Shown piece after piece: positions 1-8,528 of a stretch of DNA of 64,000 bases. A program made the translations under genes and the position numbers. The notes beneath the pieces were generated by a model. It worked only from the letters and a program-made list of their open reading frames with translations, ran no database searches and was not told the DNA's origin. The DNA comes from ZC4RG35 sp040878345 (lineage in GTDB: Bacteria; Actinomycetota; Acidimicrobiia; Spongiisociales; ZC4RG35): positions 248,001-312,000 of the forward strand of contig JBBDML010000018.1 of the NCBI GenBank assembly GCA_040878345.1. The letters are read 5' to 3'. How positions within the stretch are numbered: position 1 is the stretch's first letter; each line of letters starts with the position of its first letter.

Positions 1-894
1 GTCGACTCCAAAAGTGGCCACCCAGCGGTGATAGAGGGTCTCGGGGAGGGCCTCCCCCGCCGAGGTCACCAGACGCAATGAGCTCAGGTCCTGGGCTCGG
101 GCATCGGGGTGGCTCACCATCTGATTGATGGCTGAGGGGACATTGACCATCACGGTGGGCCGGTGCCTGGCGATCCGGGTGAACAAGGCCTCAGGGGTTG
201 GCGGGTCGTCGAACAGGACGACCGACGCCCCCACCGAGAAGGGGAACAGGAGGTTGGATCCGGTCGCGTAACCAAAGTAGAGCTTGGGGACCGAGATGGT
301 GATGTCGTCGGCAATGAGCCCCAGAGTCCCCTGACCATAGAGCCGCGTGGTGTTGACCAGGCTGCGGTGGGTCTGTGCCACCGCTTTCGGCGCACCGGTG
401 GTCCCACCCGAGAACAACCAGATCGCCGGGTCTTCGGGCCCGGTCGGCGTGGTCTCGACCACCGCCTGTGGAGGGCGGTGACCCTCCTCGACCACCAGGG
501 TCTCCGGGCTCCAGTCCGCCACAGCACCCTCGAAACCTTTGAGGTGCCGCCCATGGACCACGGCGGCAGCCGCCTTCGACTTGTCGACGATCGCCCCCAT
601 GGCCTCGGGGGTCAGCCCCGGGTTGAGCATCACCACCACCGCCCCAAGACGGAGGATCCCAAAGAGGGCTCCGACGAAATCGGGCCCATCAGGGAGCACG
701 ATCAGGACTCGATCAGCCTTGCCCACCCCCCTGCCGGTGAGGAGGGCGGCGTATCCAGAGGCCAGGCGGTCGATCTCGGCGTAGGTCATCAACCCCTGAT
801 CGAGTCGGAGCGCCACCCGATCGCCCAGACCATCGGAGATCCGAGCGCGGAGGAAAAACCGGTCGGCACTGAGGTCCTGGGGCCAGTCGGTCAC
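1..894 (-). CDS. AMP-dependent acyl-CoA ligase, benzoate-CoA ligase-like (3' end off window)
   Basis: Activates a carboxylic acid, probably aromatic, to its CoA thioester via an acyl-adenylate in the cytoplasm. The visible part is the N-terminal 298 residues, read continuously from a GTG at 894 to the window edge. The AMP-binding P-loop signature SGGTTGAPKAV lies near residue 165, followed by a PKLYFGYATGSNLLFPFSVG stretch typical of the benzoate-CoA ligase branch. The C-terminal lid domain with its catalytic lysine lies outside the window. It is divergent from the SDR/tryptophan dioxygenase operon, with only 36 bp between. That neighbourhood suggests anthranilate or another benzoate as substrate, which is inference. 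The ANL superfamily assignment is firm; the substrate is not. Confidence 0.85.
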   Translation of the reverse strand, partial: MTDWPQDLSADRFFLRARISDGLGDRVALRLDQGLMTYAEIDRLASGYAALLTGRGVGKADRVLIVLPDGPDFVGALFGILRLGAVVVMLNPGLTPEAMGAIVDKSKAAAAVVHGRHLKGFEGAVADWSPETLVVEEGHRPPQAVVETTPTGPEDPAIWLFSGGTTGAPKAVAQTHRSLVNTTRLYGQGTLGLIADDITISVPKLYFGYATGSNLLFPFSVGASVVLFDDPPTPEALFTRIARHRPTVMVNVPSAINQMVSHPDARAQDLSSLRLVTSAGEALPETLYHRWVATFGVD

Positions 895-930
895 GGCGGC
901 CGACGCTAGCGGGCGATACGGTTCCCGGTG

Positions 931-1740
931 ATGCCAATCGCCATGGTCACCGGCCCTTCGTCGGGCATAGGCCGGGCCGTCACCCACCAGCTCGCCGACC
1001 TCGGCTTCCACGTGATCGCGGCCGGGCGGTCGAGCCAGAGGGTGGGGGCGGTGGTGGATGAGGTGATGGCCGCCGGCGGGTCGGCCGAAAGGCTCCTTCT
1101 CGACCTGGGCTCCCTAGAGTCGGCCCGGGAGGCAGCCCGAGCCTTCGAGGCCTCGGGGAGGGCCCTCGACGTCCTGGTCAACAATGCCGCTGTCGGCGTA
1201 GCCCGTGGCACAACCGCTGACGGGTTCGAGCTCCAGTTCGGGGTCAACCACCTGGGCCACTTCATGCTCACCCACCACCTTCGCCGCACCTTCCGGCCGG
1301 GAACCCGAATCGTTCAGGTCTCATCCAACGTGCACTATCGAGCGACGGGGATCGACTTCGACCGGGTGACGCGGCCCACCCGTTCGCTCACCGGAGTAGA
1401 GGAGTACGCGGCCTCCAAGCTGGCCAACGTCCTCTTCTCCCGGCGCATGGCACAGCTCCAGCCCGACTGGAGGGTCTTCGCCGTCCATCCCGGACTGGTT
1501 GACACCGGGCTCTTCCCGGCGTTGACCCGCCCTTTCCTTCGCCGGAAGATGCTGACACCGGACCAAGGGGCCGACACCGTGGTCTGGTGCGCCACCGACC
1601 CCGGCCTGGCCGACAGCTCGGGGGGTTACTACGCGAATCGCGCCGAGCGAGCGCCTTCTCGGGCCGCGCTCGACGGGGAGCTCGCTGCCGAGTTGTGGGC
1701 CCGCTCCGAGCGCTGGTGCGGGGTGGCCCCGGCCAACTGA
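931..1740 (+). CDS. short-chain dehydrogenase/reductase (SDR), retinol-dehydrogenase-like
   Basis: NAD(P)-dependent oxidoreductase of 269 residues with a Rossmann fold. The cofactor motif TGPSSGIG is at residues 7-14, NNA at 84-86, the catalytic Ser at about 131 and the YxxxK pair (Y159, K163) in YAASK. The ATG at 931 is preferred; a GTG lies one codon upstream at 928. Its stop codon directly abuts the GTG of the tryptophan 2,3-dioxygenase gene, so they are probably cotranscribed. The sequence looks like the broad retinol-dehydrogenase/WW-domain-oxidoreductase group, whose substrates cannot be read from sequence. Confidence 0.85.
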   Translation: MPIAMVTGPSSGIGRAVTHQLADLGFHVIAAGRSSQRVGAVVDEVMAAGGSAERLLLDLGSLESAREAARAFEASGRALDVLVNNAAVGVARGTTADGFELQFGVNHLGHFMLTHHLRRTFRPGTRIVQVSSNVHYRATGIDFDRVTRPTRSLTGVEEYAASKLANVLFSRRMAQLQPDWRVFAVHPGLVDTGLFPALTRPFLRRKMLTPDQGADTVVWCATDPGLADSSGGYYANRAERAPSRAALDGELAAELWARSERWCGVAPAN

Positions 1741-2850
1741 GTGTCGCTACCGTCCATCGAGATGAGCAGCGACCAGCCCCTCTACTACCGCGACTATCTC
1801 CAGCTGGACAAGCTCCTCGACTCACAGCACCTGGAGAGCGCCAAACACGGGGAACCGGTCCATGACGAGATGCTGTTCATCGTGGTCCATCAGGCATACG
1901 AGCTGTGGTTCAAGCAGGTGACTTGGGAGCTGGACTCGATCCTCGCCCTCTTCGCCCAGCCCGCGCTCGACGAGCGGGACATGGGGACGGTGACCAACCG
2001 GCTCCGCCGGGTCGCCCAGATCCAGACGGTGCTCACCCAGCAGATCGCGGTTCTCGAGACGATGACGCCGCTCGACTTCCTCGACTTCAGGGACTACCTG
2101 TTCCCGGCATCAGGGTTTCAGTCGGCCCAGTTTCGGGTGGTGGAGAACAAGTTGGGCCTTCGCCGCTCCGATCGCCTCAAGTTGGCGGGCGCCATCTACA
2201 CCGAGCGTTTCACCGAGGGCGACCGGGCCCTGGTGGAGTCGATCGAGACCGAACCGTCCCTGTTCGACCTGTTGGAGCGCTGGCTTGAGCGCACACCCTT
2301 CCTCGACCAGGGCGACTTCGACTTCTGGGAGGCATACAGAAAGGCCGTGCTTCGGCGAGTCGAGGCCGACCGCGCCATCGTGGAGGCAAACCCCCTGCTC
2401 ACCCCGGGAGAGAAGAAAGCCCAGCTCAAAGACTTCGAGGGCGTGCTCGGCCAATACCAGGCGATCTTCGACCCGGCACAGCACACCCTGGAAGTAGACG
2501 CCGGCCGGCTCAGGCTGAGCCATCGGGCATTTCAGGCCGCCCTCTTCATAACCCTTTATCGAGACGAGCCGGCGCTCCAGGAGCCATTCCATCTCCTCGA
2601 GCTGCTGATGGACATCGACGAGGGTTTCACCACCTGGCGTTATCGCCACGCCCAGATGGCCCTGAGGATGATCGGCCGCCGCATAGGGACCGGGGGCTCT
2701 GCCGGCGCCAAGTACCTGGAGAAATCGGCTGAGCGCAGCCGGATCTTCGGCGATCTCTTCAACTTGTCCACCTTCCTGGTCCCCCGGGCCGACCGTCCCC
2801 AGCTCCCCGCCGGGATCGTCGACTCGATGAGGTTCCGTTACCAGTCGTGA
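1741..2850 (+). CDS. kynA: tryptophan 2,3-dioxygenase
   Basis: Haem enzyme that opens the indole ring of L-tryptophan with O2 to give N-formylkynurenine, the first step of the kynurenine pathway. At 369 residues it is somewhat longer than typical bacterial TDO (about 280). It has family blocks such as the YRDYLQLDKLL start, HDEMLFIVVHQAYELWFKQ near residues 41-59, and SGFQSAQFR with the following haem-pocket region. The GTG at 1741 begins right after the upstream stop; an internal ATG at 1762 (MSSDQPLYYRDYL) is an alternative. The end overlaps the next gene by four bases (GTGA), indicating translational coupling with the kynureninase-like enzyme. Confidence 0.93.
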   Translation: MSLPSIEMSSDQPLYYRDYLQLDKLLDSQHLESAKHGEPVHDEMLFIVVHQAYELWFKQVTWELDSILALFAQPALDERDMGTVTNRLRRVAQIQTVLTQQIAVLETMTPLDFLDFRDYLFPASGFQSAQFRVVENKLGLRRSDRLKLAGAIYTERFTEGDRALVESIETEPSLFDLLERWLERTPFLDQGDFDFWEAYRKAVLRRVEADRAIVEANPLLTPGEKKAQLKDFEGVLGQYQAIFDPAQHTLEVDAGRLRLSHRAFQAALFITLYRDEPALQEPFHLLELLMDIDEGFTTWRYRHAQMALRMIGRRIGTGGSAGAKYLEKSAERSRIFGDLFNLSTFLVPRADRPQLPAGIVDSMRFRYQS

Positions 2851-3977
2851 AGCAAGGGTTCTCCCGCTTCCTCTCGGCCGATCCCGGCCGGCTCCACTTC
2901 GCCGCCCACTCTCATCACCCGTGGCCCGATGTCAGCTTCGAGGCCCATCAGAGGGCCTGGCTCGACGCCGCCGAGCTGATGGACGACAAATGGGCTCGGG
3001 TGTTCGGCGAGGTAATGCCATCGGCCCGGGCACGGATTGCCGAGGTAATCGGGCTGGAGTCGGGAGACAGCATCACCTTTGCCCCCAACACCCATGAGCT
3101 CTTGGTCCGGATCTTCTCGTGTGTCGAGCCGCCGGTCAGGGTGCTCTCCACCGACTCCGAGTTCCACTCCTTCGCCCGCCAGTCGCGGCGGTGGGAAGAG
3201 GAGGGGCTCGCCATCGTCGATCGGGTCCCGGTCGACCCCTGGGACAGCTTCGCCGAGCGCTTCACCGTGGAGGCCAGGGCGGGCGTGCATGACCTGATCT
3301 ATCTGAGCCAGGTCTTCTACGACTCGGGGTTCGTGGTCCCAGGTATCGACCGGATCGTCTCGTCGGTCTCGGAGCAATCGACACTTGTGGTGATCGACGG
3401 ATACCACGCCTTCATGGCGATGCCGGTCGACCTGGGGCCCATCCAGGACCGGGTCTTCTTCCTGGCCGGGGGCTACAAGTACGCCATGAGCGGGGAAGGG
3501 GTCTGCTTCCTCCACTGTCCGCCCGGATATGCCCCTCGACCCGTCGACACCGGCTGGTACGCCGGGTTCGGGCAGCTCGAGGCCGGGGTGGGCGACCTGA
3601 TCCCCTACGCCACCGACGGGTCGCGTTTCTCGGGAGCAACCTTCGACCCCTCCGGGTTGTACCGGATGGACGCAGTGCTCGGGTGGCTCCAAGGCCAAGG
3701 GGTCACCCCGCAGGTGGTCTCGAGCCACGTCAAAGACCTGCAGCGCAGGTTCCTCGACGCCGGTGTCGCCCCCGGGCGTCTCCTCCCGCCCGACCCTCTG
3801 CCGCGGGGCAATTTCCTCACCTTCGAGACTGATCGGGCTGCCGACATCTGCGACGCCCTCCATCAGCGGAAGGTGACCACCGACTATCGGCGGGACCGGC
3901 TCCGCATCGGCTTCGGGATCTATCACGACGAGGTCGACGTCGACCGGCTTCTCGAGATCCTCGAAGCGCTGATCTGA
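2847..3977 (+). CDS. kynU: kynureninase-like PLP enzyme (aminotransferase class V fold)
   Basis: Fold-type I pyridoxal-phosphate enzyme of 376 residues, probably cleaving kynurenine to anthranilate and alanine. The Schiff-base lysine is expected at K211 in GGYKYAMSGEG, resembling the YKYL motif of kynureninases. The preceding IDGYH (Asp184, His187) matches the D-x-x-H PLP-contact motif. It is shorter than classical KynU (about 416 residues), so a related cysteine desulfurase-like function cannot be excluded. Its start codon overlaps the stop of tryptophan 2,3-dioxygenase, which strongly favours the kynurenine pathway. No kynurenine formamidase gene is recognisable beside it. Confidence 0.75.
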   Translation: MKQGFSRFLSADPGRLHFAAHSHHPWPDVSFEAHQRAWLDAAELMDDKWARVFGEVMPSARARIAEVIGLESGDSITFAPNTHELLVRIFSCVEPPVRVLSTDSEFHSFARQSRRWEEEGLAIVDRVPVDPWDSFAERFTVEARAGVHDLIYLSQVFYDSGFVVPGIDRIVSSVSEQSTLVVIDGYHAFMAMPVDLGPIQDRVFFLAGGYKYAMSGEGVCFLHCPPGYAPRPVDTGWYAGFGQLEAGVGDLIPYATDGSRFSGATFDPSGLYRMDAVLGWLQGQGVTPQVVSSHVKDLQRRFLDAGVAPGRLLPPDPLPRGNFLTFETDRAADICDALHQRKVTTDYRRDRLRIGFGIYHDEVDVDRLLEILEALI

Positions 3978-4032
3978 TCCTCGAAACCCCCTTCCTGTGG
4001 ATAACCCGGCCGCAACCAGGAATAATGGGGCG

Positions 4033-4809
4033 ATGTCACTGGTGCCACCGCTTCGGGTGGTCCCCCTGGAAAGCGTGATGCGGCACGAGGAGTACGACCC
4101 CCTCAGTGTGGAGCGGCTCGCCGACCGAATCGAGGCCGAAGGCACCCAGCGCAACCCGGTCATTTGCGTCGAGGCCGAAGGTGACGGCCTGGTGGTGCTC
4201 GACGGGGCTACCCGAACCGAGGCGTTGCGCCGGATCGGAGTCGACCATGTCGTGGTCCAGGTCGTCGACCCCGCCGCGGTGACCCTGGAGACCTGGCACC
4301 ACGTAGTCCGGGGCGCTCGCCCCACCGCGGTGATGGACCGGATCGCCTCCCGGCAGGGGCTGATCCTGACCCATGGTGGCGACCCACCGAGGGTCACCCC
4401 CGCCGCCGGCACGCCGATGTCGGCATTCGGGGAGGCACTCAGCCCCAACGCCGTCCTCTCCACCCTGGTCAGCGGGTACATCGGGCGGTGGCGGGTGAGC
4501 CGGATCATCGACCCCGACCCCGATGTGGTCACCACCCGATTCCCCGATTGGGCGGTGATCGTCGAGTTCCCCCGATTGAAGGTGAGCGAAGTGATGAAGG
4601 CTGCCATCGGCCAGGATCTGCTCCCCGCAGGTGTCACCAGGTTCCTCGTCCCGGAGCGGGTGCTGCGGCTCGACGCAGACCTGCGCCTACTCCGGTCACC
4701 GGGGAGCCTCGACGCCAAGCAGGAGGCGCTCGACCATCTGATCCAGGCCCGGTCCCAGGCGGGACGGGTGCGCCGCTATGAGGAGACGGTGGTCATCCTC
4801 GACGACTGA
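4033..4809 (+). CDS. solo ParB/sulfiredoxin-fold protein (SbnI/SerK-like?)
   Basis: Protein of 258 residues with an N-terminal ParB-like domain. It has a VVPLESVMRHEEYDP opening, an N-P-V-I strand, and the VLDGATRTEALRRIG stretch corresponding to the G-x-x-R motif of ParB N-terminal domains. No helix-turn-helix of a partition ParB is evident and no parA or parS lies nearby. Stand-alone members of this fold include SbnI/SerK-type free-serine kinases, so a small-molecule kinase or a regulator is possible. The ATG at 4033 is chosen over the in-frame GTG at 3997 because domain similarity begins there. It lies 55 bp after the kynureninase-like gene on the same strand and ends facing the RidA gene. 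Confidence 0.7.
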   Translation: MSLVPPLRVVPLESVMRHEEYDPLSVERLADRIEAEGTQRNPVICVEAEGDGLVVLDGATRTEALRRIGVDHVVVQVVDPAAVTLETWHHVVRGARPTAVMDRIASRQGLILTHGGDPPRVTPAAGTPMSAFGEALSPNAVLSTLVSGYIGRWRVSRIIDPDPDVVTTRFPDWAVIVEFPRLKVSEVMKAAIGQDLLPAGVTRFLVPERVLRLDADLRLLRSPGSLDAKQEALDHLIQARSQAGRVRRYEETVVILDD

Positions 4810-4818
4810 GCCTTCGGA

Positions 4819-5262
4819 TCAAGGCTGTCCGGGCCGTCCGACGGTGTGACGGCCGGGAATCACAGCCACGCAGACCAGCTCGACCTTGGCCGACTTGTCG
4901 TACAACGCGTTGACCCCGATCAGGGCCATCGCTGGGTAGTGCCTCCCGAACACCCCCCGATAGGCCTCGCCGATGGGCCCCAGGTTCGCCTTGTACTCGG
5001 AGACCGTGGTGGTGTAGATGGTCATCGACACCAGATCCGATGGCTCTCCACCGGCCTCGGCGATCACCGTTGCCACCGCTCGACAGGCAGTGGCGTACTG
5101 GTCCACCATCGAGGGGTGAAAGCTGAGATCGGCTTGCTGACCTGTGACACCGGCGATGTGGAGGGTCCTCCCCCCGGCGGCGAGGGCACCATATGAGAAC
5201 CCGGTCGCCGCTGGGAGGCCTTCCGGGTTGAAGAGATGATGACGGCTCAACGCCCGGTCCAC
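4819..5262 (-). CDS. RidA/YjgF/YER057c family enamine-imine deaminase
   Basis: Small protein of 147 residues of the RidA family, which hydrolyses reactive enamines and imines made by PLP enzymes; some relatives are 2-aminomuconate deaminases of tryptophan/anthranilate catabolism. Visible family features are the FNPEG, SYGALAAGGRTLHIAGVTGQ region, the SEYKANLGPIGEAYRGVFG segment and the ALIGVNALYDKSAKVELVCVAV strand pair. The conserved substrate-binding Arg of canonical RidA (in the RxxV/A motif) is replaced here by Lys-Ser-Ala-Lys, suggesting a divergent subfamily. It overlaps the end of the enoyl-CoA hydratase gene by 16 bases and is probably cotranscribed with it. Confidence 0.85.
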   Translation of the reverse strand: MDRALSRHHLFNPEGLPAATGFSYGALAAGGRTLHIAGVTGQQADLSFHPSMVDQYATACRAVATVIAEAGGEPSDLVSMTIYTTTVSEYKANLGPIGEAYRGVFGRHYPAMALIGVNALYDKSAKVELVCVAVIPGRHTVGRPGQP

Positions 5263-6074
5263 TCCGGTGGGCGCTTTCCGGTGAAGGCCTGATAGAACTC
5301 GGCGTGATCGGCGGTGGTCATCATCAGGGCCTGGGCGAACGCCTCCAGCTCGATCGCCGACCCCAGGTCCATGTCCTGCTCACGGCTGATCAGAACCTTG
5401 GTGGCGGCGTAGGCCAGGGCCGGGCCGTCGGCGAGCCGCCGCGCCATGGCCGTGGTTTCGGCTTCCAGCTCGTCGTCAGGAACCATCCTCGAGGCCAGGC
5501 CCATTGAAACCGCCTCCTCAGGGCCCACCCGGTCACCGAGGAGGAGGATCTCGGTGGCGCGGCCGAGACCCACCACCCGGGGCAGCAGATACGCCGATCC
5601 CATGTCGGCGCCGGCCAGGCCCACCTTGGCGAAGAGGAAGTGGAACGAGGCCGATGAGGCGAGGAGCCTGAGATCGGCTGCAAGGGCGATCACGGCGCCG
5701 GCGCCCGCGGCAGTCCCGTTGACCGCAGCGACGATTGGGATGGGGAGACGCCTCATTCGCTCCACCACCGCACCGGTCATCCGGGTGAACTCGAGCAGCC
5801 CACGGGTATCCGTCTCGAGAAGGGCCCCGATGATCTCGTCGACATCACCACCGGAGCAGAACCCCGACCCTTCGCCGGTGACCACCAACACCCTCACGTC
5901 GTCACGATGCTCGATCTCGGTGAGAACGTCGCGAAAGTCGGCGTACACCTCGAAGGTGAGGGCGTTGAGGGTCTCGGGTCGGTTGAAGGTCACGGTGGCA
6001 ACGCCGTCGCCGACGGCGAACCGAAAATGCTCCCAGGAATCGGTGAATCCGGGCGAGGCGCGATATGGGCTCAC
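5247..6074 (-). CDS. enoyl-CoA hydratase/isomerase family protein
   Basis: Crotonase-fold enzyme of 275 residues acting on acyl-CoA thioesters. The oxyanion-hole strand has GEGSGFCSGGDVDEI, and the second oxyanion segment has NGTAAGAGAVIALAADLRL. The active-site helix reads GLAGADMGSAYLLPRVVG, so the usual first catalytic Glu position appears as Asp or is shifted. The C-terminal trimerisation helices are present (FAQALMMTTADHAEFYQAF). Enoyl-CoA hydratase, isomerase or ring-cleaving roles are all possible. Placement beside RidA and near an acyl-CoA ligase and acyl-CoA dehydrogenase fits aromatic or amino-acid CoA-thioester breakdown. Confidence 0.9.
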   Translation of the reverse strand: MSPYRASPGFTDSWEHFRFAVGDGVATVTFNRPETLNALTFEVYADFRDVLTEIEHRDDVRVLVVTGEGSGFCSGGDVDEIIGALLETDTRGLLEFTRMTGAVVERMRRLPIPIVAAVNGTAAGAGAVIALAADLRLLASSASFHFLFAKVGLAGADMGSAYLLPRVVGLGRATEILLLGDRVGPEEAVSMGLASRMVPDDELEAETTAMARRLADGPALAYAATKVLISREQDMDLGSAIELEAFAQALMMTTADHAEFYQAFTGKRPPEWTGR

Positions 6075-6113
6075 CGCCCGGAGGCTAACTCCCGGGACTG
6101 CGGTAGTCGGGCT

Positions 6114-7280
6114 CTAGGCCCGCCCCATCGCCCGGTCGGGGGCCCGGAACAGGGTGAAGATCCCATAGAGCAGCGCCAAGCCCAGGATCGGGGTGAAGAT
6201 CCGTTTGAGAATCGCCTCTTCGAGGACCAGACCGACGACGAAGCCGACCGCGCCCACCACCAGGCCCAGGTAGACGATCCGAGCGCTCCCCTCCGAGACC
6301 TCGGAGCCTCTCATCATCATGGCGAAGATCAACGAGGTCATCACCAACAAGAAGTTGGTGTGATCCATGGCCAACAGGACGTGGACGAAGTCCTCGAAGG
6401 GCTCCCCGCTCACCAGCTTGGGCACCAGGTAGGCGATGAAGGCCACCACTGCCACCAGGCCGATCACCGCAGTGCGGACCAGCTTCGGCGCCGTCCCCGG
6501 GCCCCAGTTCGACGGGCCCAGCCTGTTGCGATGCCTGACCAGGAGAATCAGGGTGCCAACGATCTGAAGAGGGACACCGAGAGTGAGGATCTGCTCGTTG
6601 TCGACCAGAGACCCGATCACCACCGCCAAACCCGCCACGAAAATGATGAACATCTGGGCAGTTCCCCATCTCGATTGGCTGAGAAGGGGGGCCCGGTCCT
6701 GGACCATCCACTCGATCAGGGCCACCGCAGCCAGGACCACGAAGCCGATGACCATGGCAGCCGGGTGGCCTCCGGCGAGCCTCTCGGCGTTCTCGGGGGC
6801 GACGATCTCGACATCGGCGAGCTGAAGTCCGAGGAGGACCCCCAACACCGCCCCGATAGTGAGAAAGAGAAGGGCCAGGACGATGCCGAGTTGGGCCACG
6901 TCGTAGCTCTTTCCCCACCGGGACCTGATGGCCCAGACCAACACCCAGACCATGGCGATGAAGGCCAGGGTGCCTCCGATGGGTCGTTGCACGGTGACCG
7001 TGTCGGTCAGATCCACCGACCAGAACGCCAGGATGTAGAGGGCCAGCGCGATGATGCCGAAGTTGGCCATCCGACGGGTGTCTGCGCCGGGGTCGAGCAT
7101 CCAGATGGCGGCGCCAAAGACAGCCAGCGTGATCCAACCCAGGGTCCCGGAGTGGACATGGGCGAGCAGGGTGTTGTGGGGGACCTCCCAGAGATCGGTC
7201 CCGTTGAGGATCCCGATGACGATGGTTATCACGAAGATGACCAAGGCCGCACGGAACAGGTTGCGGACTGCGGCGGGCAT
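6114..7280 (-). CDS. polytopic membrane protein, possibly haem-copper-oxidase-like/NnrS-like
   Basis: Integral membrane protein of 388 residues with about ten to twelve hydrophobic helices separated by very short loops. The motif NTLLAHVHSGTLGW near residue 40, plus later histidines in GGHPAAM and AMDHTNF helices, resembles the His-containing helices of cbb3-type oxidase subunit I and NnrS-like haem proteins. I therefore suspect haem or metal binding, but no copper-site or full oxidase pattern is visible. No accessory oxidase subunits lie nearby. The ATG at 7280 is divergent from the acyl-CoA dehydrogenase gene. Confidence 0.6.
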   Translation of the reverse strand: MPAAVRNLFRAALVIFVITIVIGILNGTDLWEVPHNTLLAHVHSGTLGWITLAVFGAAIWMLDPGADTRRMANFGIIALALYILAFWSVDLTDTVTVQRPIGGTLAFIAMVWVLVWAIRSRWGKSYDVAQLGIVLALLFLTIGAVLGVLLGLQLADVEIVAPENAERLAGGHPAAMVIGFVVLAAVALIEWMVQDRAPLLSQSRWGTAQMFIIFVAGLAVVIGSLVDNEQILTLGVPLQIVGTLILLVRHRNRLGPSNWGPGTAPKLVRTAVIGLVAVVAFIAYLVPKLVSGEPFEDFVHVLLAMDHTNFLLVMTSLIFAMMMRGSEVSEGSARIVYLGLVVGAVGFVVGLVLEEAILKRIFTPILGLALLYGIFTLFRAPDRAMGRA

Positions 7281-7367
7281 TTCGGGGGCCTTCCTCTTCT
7301 CGGGTGCGCGCGGTTATACCAGTGGAACGTCGTCCCCTGTCGCCCGTATCGGCGGTAATTTGGGCCG

Positions 7368-8474
7368 ATGCCCGACCCACGGCTCGTCGACGATGCCGAA
7401 CGTCTCGGTCTCGAGTTGCTCCCGGTGGCAGAGAGGGGCACATCGGGACGGGTCAACCGCGATCTGGTGGCGGCCCTGGGGGCCGCCGGCCTCTTCGAGC
7501 AGTTGTTCGCCGAGGACGGGGTGACCGCCACCGAGTTGTGCCAGGTGAGGCAGGGTCTGGCCCGGAGCAGCACCGAGGCGGAGGCCGCCTTCGCCGTTCA
7601 GGGCCTCGGCGGGGTGCCCATCCACCTGTTCGGAGGCGAGACCATTGAGGCGCGGTGGATGCCTGGGATCCGCTCCGGAGCGGCGGTTGCCGCCTTTGCC
7701 CTCACCGAGCCCGGCGTCGGGTCGGACGCCGCCAATCTGGCGATGGTCGCCGAGCGCGACGGTGACGGGTACCGCCTCACCGGGGAGAAGACCTATATCT
7801 CGAACGCCCCCGACGCTGACGTGGCCACCGTCTTCGCCCGCACCACCCCGGGGGCCGGCTCCCGGGGGGTGACCGCCTTCGCCGTGCCGACCGACCTGAA
7901 AGGGATCAGCGGGAGGCCGATCGAGATGATCTCGCCCCACCCGTTGGGGAGTTGGGACTTCGACGGCGTCCTGGTCCCCGCAGAGAGTGTCCTTGGTGAG
8001 GTGGATCATGGTTTTCGGGTGGCGATGAGCACCCTCGACCTGTTCCGGCCGAGCGTCGGCGCTCTCGCCCTGGGGATGGCTCAGGCCGCCCTCCGGATCG
8101 CAGTCGACCACGCCGCCAGCCGGGAGGCCTTCGGGTCGCCGATCTCTGAGTTCCAGGGGGTGAGCCATCAGTTGGCCGACGTCCGGGTGGGAATCGAGGC
8201 CGCCTCGCATCTGGTGTACTCGGCGGCCGCCACCTACGACTCGGGTGACCGGGAGACTCTCACCGCCAGGTCGGCGATGGCCAAGCTGGCGGCCACCGAG
8301 ACCGCCCAGAAGGCAGTGGACGTGGCGATCCAGGTGCTGGGGGCCCGGGGCCTCGAGGCCGACTCGACGCTGGCCCACCTCTACAAGGAGGTCAGGGCGC
8401 CCCGTATCTACGAGGGGACGTCGGAGATCCAACGCAACATCATCGCCAGGGAGCTGTTCCGGGGCCGCATCTAG
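7368..8474 (+). CDS. acyl-CoA dehydrogenase
   Basis: FAD flavoenzyme of 368 residues that introduces an alpha-beta double bond into an acyl-CoA and passes electrons to ETF. Visible family signatures are AFALTEPGVGSDAANL (signature 1 region, residues about 105-120), the TGEKTYISNA beta-domain motif, FGSPISEFQGVSHQLADV in the C-terminal helical domain, and YEGTSEIQRNIIAREL near the end, which contains the catalytic-glutamate loop. The stop codon is followed immediately by a 53-bp palindrome that fills the whole gap to the convergent CoA-binding protein gene. Confidence 0.92.
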   Translation: MPDPRLVDDAERLGLELLPVAERGTSGRVNRDLVAALGAAGLFEQLFAEDGVTATELCQVRQGLARSSTEAEAAFAVQGLGGVPIHLFGGETIEARWMPGIRSGAAVAAFALTEPGVGSDAANLAMVAERDGDGYRLTGEKTYISNAPDADVATVFARTTPGAGSRGVTAFAVPTDLKGISGRPIEMISPHPLGSWDFDGVLVPAESVLGEVDHGFRVAMSTLDLFRPSVGALALGMAQAALRIAVDHAASREAFGSPISEFQGVSHQLADVRVGIEAASHLVYSAAATYDSGDRETLTARSAMAKLAATETAQKAVDVAIQVLGARGLEADSTLAHLYKEVRAPRIYEGTSEIQRNIIARELFRGRI

Positions 8475-8527
8475 CCCATGCATTTGTATGGAGCCGCGCT
8501 GAGCGCGACCTCATACAAATGCATGGG
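8475..8527. repeat. CATGCATTTGTAT palindrome, copy R1
   Basis: Perfect 16-bp outer arms (CCCATGCATTTGTATG at 8475-8490 and its complement at 8512-8527) enclose an inner CGCGCT-G-AGCGCG stem. The element exactly occupies the space between two convergent genes, starting one base after the upstream stop. This suits a bidirectional terminator or a REP-like element. Neither side has a clear T-run. Confidence 0.9.
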
Positions 8528-8528
8528 G

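Noticed and set aside
2838..4718. 626-codon minus-strand open frame opposite the kynureninase-like and ParB-fold genes
   Set aside because: It is a shadow of two well-supported plus-strand genes; its composition is rich in Arg, Ser and Pro with no domain.
7313..7342. TATAAC promoter for the membrane protein gene
   Set aside because: The only -35 candidates match poorly or have spacers of 18-19 bases, so support is too weak to list.
5907..7358. 483-codon plus-strand open frame opposite the membrane protein gene
   Set aside because: It is low-complexity, rich in Gln, Asp and His, as expected for the reverse of hydrophobic codons. The opposite strand encodes a clear membrane protein.
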